From: Ancylostoma caninum
Lineage: Eukaryota; Nematoda; Chromadorea; Rhabditida; Ancylostomatidae
Reading direction: 5' to 3'
DNA: 64,000 bases
Assembly: GCA_037903475.1 (NCBI GenBank)
Contig: JBAJFG010000073.1
Location: 62,001 to 126,000 of the forward strand
Of this stretch, positions 1-9,459 are shown in pieces. The notes beneath the pieces were generated by a model. The model was not told where the DNA came from and did not search any database. It saw only the letters and a list, made by a program, of their open reading frames with translations. Within the stretch, counting starts at the first letter, position 1. Each line of letters starts with the position of its first letter. Made by a program: the position numbers and the translations under genes.

Positions 1-33
1 TCGTACCTAACCATACCCCACCGTCCTCTTTTA

Positions 34-272
34 TAGTCTGTCCGAAACGACGAGTCCGCCCACGCACGCGGGGATCGAGAAGCTGCCACGTTGGCCAGCA
101 CTTCACGTCATCATCTGTAATCTGCGTATCACGTTTCATCGTTATCTTTACGGTATCAACCAATGATTTGGCTGTGACGTGGACCACATGGCAGCTAACA
201 GCTTACGTCCCAGCCGCGCCGCCTCTCGATCCCCGCGTGCGTGGGCGGACCTGTCGTTTCGGATAGACAATA
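34..272. mobile_element. Tc1-like MITE, copy 1
   Basis: A 239-bp element with terminal inverted repeats of about 40 bp. The left end starts gtctgtccgaaacgacgagt and the right end is its near-perfect reverse complement. TA/TATA sequence lies at both borders, as in Tc1/mariner targets. There is no coding capacity. Three related copies occur in the window: 16856-16973 (right half only), 33587-33829 and 36903-37132. Non-autonomous status is inferred from length. Confidence 0.8.
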
Positions 273-1371
273 TATACTCATGCTAACCTTTATCACTTTA
301 CCAATCATAACATGCAAGACCCTGGAAACATTTTCTCTCATCATTCCGCGGTAAATCGGTCGTAGGTAGCTGCTGCAATCAACCGAAAGCTGAACCAAAA
401 CAGGATGTTACTAATTTGTGGCGTATCCACTAGCTAGGGGAAGATAGCTAGAAAAAGCAATGCAATGCCACATTTCCCGTTGATTTCTCATTAGGAGAAT
501 CGGTGCTACATTGAAGTGGGTGTTTTATTTTTAATGTTCTCGTTTAGGTCTTTATAAGATGAGTTAATGCGAGCGAAGCGAACATTGGAAGAAGTCTGGA
601 AGTATTAAAGCCTGAGTCTGAGTATTAAAGCAGCAATATTGACATCACGAAATACCCATGTGATGTCAATATTGCTGTTTTACTACTGAGAAGGATCAAT
701 GGAGAATGATGGATTATGCGCAAGTATTCGTCCACTTCCTAAAATAGTTGCAGGTTTATGAAAGTTCTCATTTGTATATCTATCCTCAACAATAATACAG
801 CTATACCCACTGCTATGGCTCTAGTTTATGAATGCTAAGATGATAAGATTTCAATGAAAACAGATTGATCTTCGGGTGCCTTACTGCATGTCGTGATTTC
901 CCGGAGTCACTCAAGAAGTGGTTAGCAGGCCTAGAACCAACGCATCGGCGGAGCAACTACCAGGAGACCCGCAACCTGATACTGACGGGACAATGACCCG
1001 TCGAGGCTGATAGCACGTTTGGCTTGCGTCAGAATGCGTGTATTCACCTGCCACTCAACACACAGCACAACCGCGGTGGAGGCCCCTAAGCTGTCAACCA
1101 TATCAAGCACCGCTGTTACACAACTGCACCCGGGCATCTCCGGATGCACCACCACTGACTCATGTGACACAACAGTACGACACATGTGTTAATGCAACAG
1201 AGCTGCCACCATCTCTTGCCAGCGCTGCACATATGCATGATGGAACTGTACTGATATACAACCGCTACATTCGCGGCATACGTCTGTAGTTCTTGCTACA
1301 CAACACGAACACATAAAACTGCCCAAATTCAGCCCGCATAATACTATACACAAATATACAACATAAACACT
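273..1371. other. Intergenic stretch without recognisable gene
   Basis: No exon with matching splice sites or family motif was seen on either strand. It holds one perfect 18-bp hairpin (631-677) and a repeated agtattaaag word just before it. The open frames at 930-1490 on both strands read as chance frames. Confidence 0.5.
631..677. repeat. Perfect 18-bp inverted repeat, 11-nt loop
   Basis: Left arm 631-648 (cagcaatattgacatcac) is exactly complementary to the right arm 660-677. The loop is 11 nt. It could be the end pair of a very small foldback element or a structured RNA; nothing else supports either. Confidence 0.8.
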
Positions 1372-1613
1372 TGTCGAGCCCACAAGCCAACGTGGGCGGA
1401 GCCAAGCAGCAGACGAGCGGAAGACAGCCTGGCGACCGGCGGCCCTTCCTTTCCCCTTGCTTCTCACGAAGCCACGCCCCTTTTCTCACTACCCTTTTGA
1501 TGCATTAAAGATAAAGTATTTATATACACATTATTAGTTATTATTATTACAAAACCCTACATCACGGGTGGAAGGACTCAAGTTAAGGACGTGCACAATC
1601 CTTAAACTTGACA
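1372..1613 (+). repeat. 5' LTR
   Basis: 242 bp, TGTCGAGCCC...CTTGACA. It differs from the 3' LTR mainly by an 11-bp segment near 1415 that the 3' copy lacks and by a 15-bp TA-rich expansion present only in the 3' copy. An AT-rich tatttatata stretch near its middle could serve as a TATA element. Confidence 0.9.
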
Positions 1614-1630
1614 TGGAGGTCCCGGGTTGT
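1614..1630 (+). promoter_or_regulatory. Primer binding site (candidate)
   Basis: Starts with TGG immediately after the 5' LTR end (tggaggtcccgggttg), the position and start expected for pairing with the CCA end of a tRNA. The tRNA species could not be identified by eye. Confidence 0.5.
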
Positions 1631-2488
1631 TCCCTAGTTTACCCAAATAACTCCCACATTCTGGTTTTATGGTATGAATTTGGGCATAATTCATACTAAA
1701 CTTGCCGTAGTCGCAACCCTCGTCTCCTACGTAATTTAACGTAAAAAATTCTTTTGAGTCCAAGAGATAGGTCTGAATTTACTTTATGAAAAAAAATCAG
1801 TTCTTTTTCCCTTTCCCCACCCCTTTACCCCCCCCCCCTAGCCCATCACCCCCCTATCCTCCCTTACTCGTGCATTACTGCCAATTATTTATTTCCATTT
1901 TTAACCGAGATAATATTCCATGATGCCGTGATTCCCTGATTCCCCTAACCCAACCTTACCAAACCCCCCAACCCCCCTCATTTTCTACCAATTTCCCACA
2001 CTATTTTTCTCCTTCAATTTTTTTTTCTAGCCGAGATAATATTCTGTGATTCCGTGATTCCGAGATAATTCCTCCCCCTCCCCCTTTTTTTCTTTCTTTC
2101 CCCCATTATTTACCGTTTTCCCCACTTTTATTACAGATTCCTCATTCCCCCCCCCCCCTTTTTTTATTCATACCGAGAAAATACCGAGAAATTGCTGCTG
2201 CACCCCTAATATATTTATTTTTTATACTCCTTCTTCCATTTATTCATAAATTCTTTATTATTTCCCGTTTTATCTTGAAAATAAATTCAAGGACTCTGTC
2301 ACCAATGCTAGCAATGTACAAAATGTGAGTAGAACCCACTTTTTTTCGATCAGGAACGCAAACGCACTTGTTGACACCCAGCTGAACCAAATCCCAGCTA
2401 CCATCGCGAAGTAACCCATACAACAACGCTTTCTACCAAAAAAAAATTTTTTAACCAAAATTTTCAACACTTTCCAAAATAACTTCTG

Positions 2489-2850
2489 TTGCGCAATCCT
2501 CGGAGCACCTATAATTTATTTGTATCCCATTTCTTATCAACCAAGCACCATACCTGCTATTGCGCAACCTTTAGAGCCCAAGCACTATTTATTTGCATAT
2601 CATTTTATCAACCCCAAGCGCAGTACGTTCTGTTGCGCAACCACCACAGGCCGCAGTATCTATCTGCATACATCTTTATCAGTCTGAGAACCGTACCTCT
2701 TATCCCAACTCCCAAAGGGTACCGTATTATTTGTTTGGACAGCATTTTTATGACCCCAAACGCAGTGCTCTCTTGCGCAACCCTGGTCAAATATCTATGG
2801 TAACCTTCTAACCCCGCTCATAACCCTACCCATTCAACTGCTCGACTTTC
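2489..2850 (+). repeat. ~71-bp degenerate tandem repeat in the element leader
   Basis: The word ttgcgcaa recurs at 2489, 2560, 2633 and 2773, with a diverged unit near 2703, giving spacings of 71, 73 and about 2x70. Each unit also carries a tatttattt-like core and an accg/agcaccat-like end. It lies between the LTR and gag. Confidence 0.75.
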
Positions 2851-3152
2851 GCCGAAGCTGGTCCGGCCTCAACAACCTCTCCACTTCGCTCACAACTTCG
2901 CTGATCTTTCATCACAAGGAATGCTTTGGAAACCACTGTCATTTATTTCAATACTTACCTCCAGTTCTTTACAATATCTTTCGTTTCAAATTTTCTGTAC
3001 CTCTCACATATCCTTCATTTAAAAAGAAACAAAAAAAAACAATTTTTCCCCTAATCTTTCTAATATTTCATGAGTAATCACTCATTCAACCCAAAAAAGG
3101 AACCTAACCAACCATCAACTTCTGGCGAACAATTTCTTCAGTCTCTCCTCAA

Positions 3153-4190
3153 TTGCCACAAATTTTTGAAACCAAATCTGAAGAGCAAAAAACGCCTTCA
3201 CCTCTAGCCGAGTTTAAATATTCTACTCCAGAAGGAGAAGAAGTAACGCTCACGTACGACGACGAAAAACATCCGTCGGAATATAAACCTCACTACGTAA
3301 CCCGTTCAGTAGCAAAAACTCTAAAAGGTTACGAACCGTATCACGCCGTTCATCCAAAGCATAAACCACTTCATTCACATCCGGAAATGGACGCTAGCAA
3401 TCTAGTTGATCGTTTGGACTCAGCTTTCGATAAACTTTCTCTAGCTTCCTACTCAACTAAACTTCCTACCTTTTCTGGGGAAAAAGGAGCTAAAGGGCTG
3501 ATGAAATTCATCGATGATTTCAATGAAATTGGAAACATCATGAACATGTCCGAAGACGAAATGGCCAGACTTTTGCCAGCTCACCTGAAGGGTGCGGCAA
3601 AAGCCGTCTTCGAGAGTTTTTCCGATGAAGAAAAACAAAACTGGCGTTCAGCAACCAAAAGCTAAAGGAACATTTCTTCACCGATCACTACCTTGACATG
3701 GCTCAAGAAAAACTCATGCAATTGGCCATGCAGCCAAACGAGTCGCCCTTTATTTTTTCTAACAGGATCAAACATCAGGTTCTCGATGCTTATCCAGGTG
3801 AGTCGTTTGCAGAGAAACGCCAATTCCTGCAAACAATGATTTTCACTAATGGACTTCCATCGAAGATTAAACAGAAGCTGAAGCTTTTGAGTCCTTTCAA
3901 CCAGGATTATGATCAACTACTTCGAGATGCTGAAGGACTTAACCAGTTCTGAAGAATCATCTCTTGATTCTTCAGTTCTAAACTCAAGAATAGACCAAAT
4001 CCTTAATTTGGATTCTACGCCGCAGGGTGAACTCAGTTTATCGTCCAAGGCGCTCTTTCCAATATAGTCCCCGCCAGTTTCGTGGAAATCGATCACCATC
4101 ACGTTTTCCAGGAAACCAAAACAATTTCCAAAACCGCTCGCGCCAAGTTCGCTTCGCATCATATCCATCCTATTCTCCTAGACCCATTGG
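3153..4190 (+). pseudogene. gag of the Ty3/gypsy element, frameshifted
   Basis: Encodes the structural (capsid-type) protein of the retrotransposon. The first segment (3153-3665, 170 codons) carries an acidic/basic N-terminus and then a capsid-like stretch with LPTFSGE and LPAHLKGAAKAVFESF. The frame breaks near 3660 (a one-base shift in an A-rich run) and resumes at 3698-3952 with SFAEKRQFLQTM and GLPSKIKQKL. A third piece (4027-4190) is rich in Arg, Asn, Ser and Tyr and may be the nucleic-acid-binding tail. No CCHC knuckle is visible; it would lie in or after the deleted part. The start is chosen at the first Met of the long frame. The frame then runs directly into RNase H sequence, so the usual protease and RT are missing. 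Assignment to a gag family rests on motif appearance and position. Confidence 0.75.
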
Positions 4191-4852
4191 AAGTCCTAGC
4201 GATAGTTTTTGCACTTAAGCGTTTTTATCCCTATGTGGCTAATACAACAATCACACTAATCACCAACCACGCACCATTAAAATCGCTCATGTATCGGTGA
4301 GATCTGGTAGGCAGACTAGCCAAATACCAGATTTCCATCCAGGCGTACGACCTCAAAATTGAGTACCGTCCTGGAAAGCACAACACTTTCTGTAATTTCT
4401 TGAGTCGGTACCCTATAGCAGCCGTGAACTCTATTCAAACAAGCCAGCTTCCAGACTTGGAGAAAATCCGAGAAAGTCGACTAAATTCCGTTTATGGAAG
4501 CCTGATCAACTTCCTAATCGGCAAGGTCAAAAATCCACCAGACCAATTCTCGGTACACTTGGTAAATTCTCTATGTTTCAAGGAGCTCTGTATTACACGG
4601 TAAACAAAAGACCAAAGCTGCTCATACCAACCACTGAGCAACAAAATTCCATGATCGCACTTTTCCATGATAATCCACTGCTAGGTCGCACTTTGGAATT
4701 CGGAAAACTTATAAGAATATTTCCGCGAAATACTATTGGCCGACCATGTACAGCGACATAGCGACGTATGTAGAAACTTGTTCACTATGCCAAAAAATGA
4801 AAACACCTGCTGGTAATATCATTCGTGAAGAATTAGGAGTACCAGCCTGATC
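4178..4852 (+). pseudogene. RNase H and integrase zinc-binding remnants
   Basis: The first part resembles the end of a Ty3/gypsy RNase H and tether: LEVLAIVFALKRFYPY, then a NHAPLKSL motif (the family usually has DHAPL), an in-frame stop near 4299, then LAKYQISIQAYDLKIEYRPG and FLSRYP. After a frameshift near 4600-4700 the integrase zinc-binding region can be read in pieces, ending with CSLCQKMKTP (the two Cys of an HHCC finger). The frame stops near 4848, where repeat-rich unrelated sequence begins. It is clearly non-functional. What is known of the family gives the domain order; the junction with gag at about 4190 is inferred to be an internal deletion. Confidence 0.75.
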
Positions 4853-5129
4853 GTCCGGCGCCGGACTCTCAGGCTTCTTTTCGTGCTCGCTTCGCTCGCA
4901 TATTTTCATTGCCCTCAGATATGATTTGTGCAGGAGGATGAACAAACACTATCCACAGAGAAGTATTCTTTACCGCAGTTCGTGGAACCACTGACCCTCT
5001 ATGGACAGCTCCTTTCCAATAATTTGTGGTAAAGCATTTTGGTTCGCTGTGGTGAAGGTAAATATTAAAAATTGACTGAGTAATTGCAAACTGGGATTGG
5101 ACCTGAACAATGGTGCACCCTTATCACTG

Positions 5130-5382
5130 TTGGAACCCTGTCTTCAGAGGTTCCTCCACTTTGGAACCCCTGTATACCCTTATCACACAGTTGGACCCTA
5201 CTCCAGGCGTTTTCCCACTTTTGGACGCCGGCGCACACTTACGACACCGTTGGACCCGACTCCAGTCGTTTTTCCACTTTTGGACGCCGACGCACCCTCA
5301 TCACACCGTTGGACCTGACTCCGGGCGTTTTTCCAGGCGTTTCCCCGTTTCTGGACGCCGGAGCATCCTTATCACACCGTCA
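5130..5382 (+). repeat. 59-bp tandem repeat, about four units
   Basis: Units start at ttggac near 5191, 5250 and 5309, exactly 59 bp apart, with a diverged unit from about 5130 and a longer last unit. Each contains actcc(a/g)g(t/g)cgttt and ctggacgccg. Confidence 0.8.
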
Positions 5383-5696
5383 GCCCATCTCTAACACTAC
5401 ACTAAGGCGTAACCCTCATCCATGTCATCCCTCGTTGGCCTGGTTCCTCTTCTTCGTTATAGAGGTGTCCTACCCTTCTCTTTCCTTTTATACGGTCCTG
5501 TAATCAAAAGCGTATCTCATTCATTCCGACCGTGATCATAACAACTGTTGGCCATTAACATGTCTGAACATGACAAAAGTGGCCCGAAACTCCTGTAAAT
5601 CAAGGTAAAAATCAAAATTTACCACATTTTCGTACATAATTCGACGCGCTGAACACGATGGTGTAGGTATTTTCCATTTTTGATGGCTGGTTCTCG

Positions 5697-5697
5697 T

Positions 5698-5770
<73 letters not shown>
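5697..5770. repeat. (CA)n microsatellite
   Basis: About 37 uninterrupted CA dinucleotides. Confidence 0.97.
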
Positions 5771-5772
<2 letters not shown>

Positions 5773-5788
5773 AACTGCCAATTAATAA

Positions 5789-6790
5789 GAAGTAAGATTC
5801 CCGATCCCTCAAAGACCATTTGAGAGGATACACACCGACATCATTGGTCCGCTGCCTCAATGCATTAACGGCAACAAATATATTTCTATTACTGTCTGCG
5901 CCTTTAGCAAATACATAATCTGTACTCCATTAATTAACCAAACAGCAGACCTCGTCATTAAGGGGTTGATCAATGATGTCATCTCAAAACACGGGATTCC
6001 TAATGAAATTGTTTGTGACAGAGGTTCCAATTACACGAGTGAGTTGTTTGCCCAAATTAATAAGACACTGGGCATTGCGAATAAACTAACCACTAGCTAT
6101 AACCATAAAACAAATGGCCAAGTGGAAAGAATGGTCAAAGTTATTACTGACTCGCTAACTATATACTGTTCAGAAGCGAGAGATTTGTGGTCGGATCTGT
6201 TACAGCCGATCGTTTTTGCTTACAATAGCAGCATAAACGACTCGACTGAGTACAGCCCTTTCTTCGTCATCCACGGAAGGCACCCTATTAGCTGGATAGA
6301 CATCCTACACAAATTACCATCTTCTCTAACTTTTGTCTCAAATAATTTTGCTGGTCAGTTCGCAACAGCTCTGAGAACAACGATCGTCGAAGTTGGAACA
6401 AATATTTCTACAAAGACGGCAGCGTACAAAGCAGGATACGACTATCCGAAGAAGGTATACAGTAAAGAACTTTCCATTGGAGACCTTGTTTTGCTTCACG
6501 ACGACACTGTTCGTCCCAAACTGACAATCCAATGGAAAGGTCCATTCAAAGTCGTATCTTTTAATCGTCCAAATGTGACTATTAAAAGCCTATCTTCAAA
6601 GGCCCCTCTACCAACTTTTCACATCAATAGACTTAAAATGTATTTCAACAAGGCAAAAGAGCGTGATGTTCTTGGCCAAAGTAACCAAAAATCTCGCCCA
6701 CAGACGGAACATCACGGTCTGATGCACCTCCAGAAAGGCGTTCAGAGCGTCTTCGGCAAAAGAGCAGACGCGAAAACGTCTAAGCTCTAA
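5789..6790 (+). pseudogene. Integrase core and C-terminus of the Ty3/gypsy element
   Basis: The frame is open from 5789 to the stop at 6790. It carries the rve integrase core with all three acidic residues in place: HTDIIGPL (first Asp codon 5837-5839), VCDRGSNY (second Asp) and NGQVERM (Glu). Downstream is a region resembling the GPY/F module (SIGDLVLLHDD, QWKGPFKVVSF) and the usual end HINRLKMYF. First in-frame Met is at 5966, already inside the core. The N-terminal zinc-binding part is cut off by the 4853-5788 block, so this is a fragment although the core is intact. It catalyses strand transfer of the cDNA in intact relatives. Confidence 0.85.
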
Positions 6791-7702
6791 TTCATCGAGG
6801 AGGAAGAAGTAGTAGTGACTATTCAAAAAAATCTCATATATTTTTAATAATGAATAGATATTGCTGCTTCATTGGTAAGGCACAGTTTATAATTTTGCCA
6901 GCTGTGCTGCGACATCTTCGAAGAAATTTCTGTGAATTGGCGGTTCATAGAAAAAATCACCACTAGGCTGCTCAAATCTTCAATTTTTCTCCTACAAAAT
7001 CACGCCCCTCTAATTGACGCTAGGGAAATGTCCCTCTCGAGTCAATCACTTGCAAACCCTCGTTGTATAAGAAAGGTATTTCTCAACAAGTGCTCATTAA
7101 AAACGACTTATTGTACTCGATGAGGGAAACAAACATTCAAAATTTGTTTTTCTCATTGGAAAATTACTTATATATGTTTTTTTGAATGCTGAATTTTCCT
7201 CTGTATACATCGATTACTTGAAAATGATGTACTCCATTTTTTTTGCATGCTGTAATTTTTTCACATGATTTTTTTCTTAAGTGCTGTATTTTCTCCTACA
7301 ACCATTGTTCAACCGCCACATCGCAAAATTTCAAAACAAACTCGAAGTCTCCCTTATGACACAACCTTCATCATGCCACCAGTCGCATCAGAAAATGACG
7401 ACTCCTTGCTCCAGTTTCCTGTTCGGGTCTGTGCCCATTCGCTCCACTGTGACGTAATCCATTCGTCCTACTTCTCTATGATACATTCCTCATTGTTCCG
7501 TTCCTCTCAGCTCGAAGACGAGCTTATGCTTCCAGCAGATGTGGGCAAGGGCGTAACCATTGTTCCCCAAACCGCATTTGGAACTCAACGGAGTGGATGA
7601 CGCCAAAGCTCCCGGTTTCACAAGAGCAAACAAGGAATCTCGTGCGAACATAATGGCGATGCAGCAGAAAGCTCGAGGACGAGCTTTGTCAACGAATGGA
7701 CA
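6791..7702 (+). other. 3' region of the LTR element
   Basis: Roughly 0.9 kb between the integrase stop and the 3' LTR. A purine-rich run directly before the 3' LTR, expected as plus-strand primer, is not obvious. A frame at 7265-7600 and a shifted continuation to about 7700 look protein-like but match nothing I recognise. Confidence 0.5.
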
Positions 7703-7947
7703 TGTCGAGCCCACAAGCCAACGTGGGCGGAGCCAAGCAGCAGACGGCCTGGCGACCGGCGGCCCTTCGTTTCCCCTTGCTTCTCAAGAAGCCACGCCCC
7801 TTTCTCACTACCCTTTTGATGCATTAAAGATAAAGTATTTATATATAGTATATTTATATACACATTATTAGTTATTGTTATTACAAGACCCTACATCACG
7901 GGTGGAAGGACTCAAGTTAAGGACGTGCACAATCCTTAAACTTGACA
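7703..7947 (+). repeat. 3' LTR
   Basis: 245 bp, same ends as the 5' LTR, followed by CACT. Differences from the 5' LTR are two indels and a few substitutions. Confidence 0.9.
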
Positions 7948-8458
7948 CACTAAGGGCAGGATCCAACCAACCCAGTCACTAGGGGTCATAGCAAGCACAA
8001 ATCCTCGGCCGCTCGGACAAGCGGGCAGTGTGAGCCTGTGCTCAACGCCTCCACGCAGACCTTACCGACACCGAGTTACCTCAGACTTGGAGATGCTCCT
8101 TCCCTGTTTCACGTGGCCTGTGTACTGGTGGAATCGACACTGCGACCATCATCTAACCATCTTCAACCATTATCCGCTGACTGTAGGCAACCGCTCCCTT
8201 TGGTGGACTGACGACGAATGAACTTGTAGTACTGGCGCGTCGGCTATTTATGCGTTTGCGGCGGAAGGGGTGGAGCCTAATTTGTAGGAGCTTGGGAACC
8301 ATGCGCGCGCGACCTGGCTTTTACAACGATGACACAAAAGAGTTGCACGAAGTCGCAACACTGCAGATCATTTTACACAATCGTCGTGGTTATGCGTATC
8401 ATCTGCTTTATATTACAAGAAAGTTGTGTAGATCGAGGAAAGTACGCAGTTCAGATAC

Positions 8459-8557
8459 TACAGGGGACGTCAATCACGATTAGTATTCCCGCGGAAAGGC
8501 GCGCAGCACCACCCACGCGGCGCGGCTGGCTAGCTGGATGTTGCGGCTGGTGAATGT

Positions 8558-8558
<1 letters not shown>
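8459..8558 (+). repeat. Dispersed repeat fragment, copy A
   Basis: Carries caggggacgtcaatcacgat and tattcccgcgga, followed by gctggct and gttgcggctggtgaatgtt. The same words occur in the opposite orientation at 16640-16731. Confidence 0.75.
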
Positions 8559-8600
<42 letters not shown>

Positions 8601-8603
8601 TTC
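8553..8603. repeat. (TTTA)n microsatellite
   Basis: About 12 uninterrupted TTTA units. Confidence 0.95.
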
Positions 8604-9459
8604 CATACACCAACTGGAATTGGTGCGCCAAGCTAGAATCCAGATAAATTAACACAACTGCACTAAACAAAACATATAAAGTTGTCTAGTGCAAAGCATG
8701 GGAAAATCCTACCACTGAGACAGCTACTCATAAAAAATATAACTAGTGGCCGGCTGCAATATACGTGCAGCTAAGACAAAGATTCACAAACTACTTAAGG
8801 TGATGTACATTCATGAGGCTAGTTGTCATGCCGCCGACTACTCAGATGCAAGAAAATCTAATCGTATGTCAGGCTATGTAGCACATACCAGAAAGCGTCG
8901 GATATACCCACACCAGTCAGTCACGTGTCATCCAGCAAGTGCTTTCAGAACATGTTGGAGCTTCGGCACGCAGGTATACTTGCTGTGAACCCCTGCAGAA
9001 CCAACATGTTGGGCAGCTGACACTTCTGAAGCATAGCACAGACATGGTAGAAAGATGATCTGTAGAGGGCAGATGCTGCAAGGCCTAATAACGGAACAAG
9101 TTAGCAAGTGAATAGTTGCCGATGATCTGATGTAGGTCCAGTGGTCAGGGAAAAAACAGCTGATTGAGTTGAAAGTAGGATGAACCCGGCGTGCACCACT
9201 CTAATACACAAAGGAAATGTGACACAAGGCAGGAAACGTTCAAAAAAAGAGCACAAGAAATGAAACTTGATAAAACATGATAGTGGGGCACGCAGTCGAG
9301 TTAGTGGCATCACGAATCAGGTGAAAAACATTGAATAAAAGGTGTTAGTACACAAATGCTTCTGTTGAACACTCCATCAGACGGAGCTACTATGGGTGAA
9401 CGAAGAGTTCGAGAACCAGGGCTCTGAAAGAAAGTGGAAGTTAGAGAAGCACAACAGGA

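Larger units (their letters stand above)
4853..5788. other. Block interrupting the integrase, made of repeats
   Basis: About 0.94 kb separates the integrase zinc-binding remnant from the core. It holds a gtccggcgccggac palindrome at its left edge, a 59-bp tandem repeat, and a long CA run. No terminal inverted repeats or clear target duplication were found, so the mechanism of insertion is unknown. Open frames across the repeats are repeat-driven. Confidence 0.6.
1372..7947 (+). mobile_element. Ty3/gypsy LTR retrotransposon, complete ends, defective interior
   Basis: The element is 6576 bp, bounded by two LTRs that begin TGTCGAGCCC and end CTTGACA, so the termini are TG...CA. The 4-bp sequence CACT directly precedes the 5' LTR (1368-1371) and directly follows the 3' LTR (7948-7951), as expected of a target-site duplication. 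Inside, in order, are a primer-binding-site-like sequence, a long leader with a tandem repeat, gag with a frameshift, an arginine-rich stretch, RNase H joined directly to gag (protease and RT absent), the integrase zinc-binding region, a roughly 0.9-kb unrelated block, then the integrase core and GPY/F-like end. The order RNase H then integrase, plus the C-terminal motif, points to Ty3/gypsy. It cannot encode its own reverse transcription; any past mobility after the deletion would need a helper. Confidence 0.9.
7952..9442. other. Non-coding stretch between two retrotransposons
   Basis: No recognisable gene. It contains a dispersed-repeat segment (8459-8558, inverted partner near 16640-16731) and a TTTA microsatellite. 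Confidence 0.5.

Noticed and set aside
5084..5503. 139-codon plus-strand frame
   Set aside because: It spans the 59-bp tandem repeat and has no protein motif; 59 is not a multiple of three, so neighbouring units are read in different frames.
5536..5860. Minus-strand frames with long Val-Cys runs
   Set aside because: They are the (CA)n microsatellite read in three frames.
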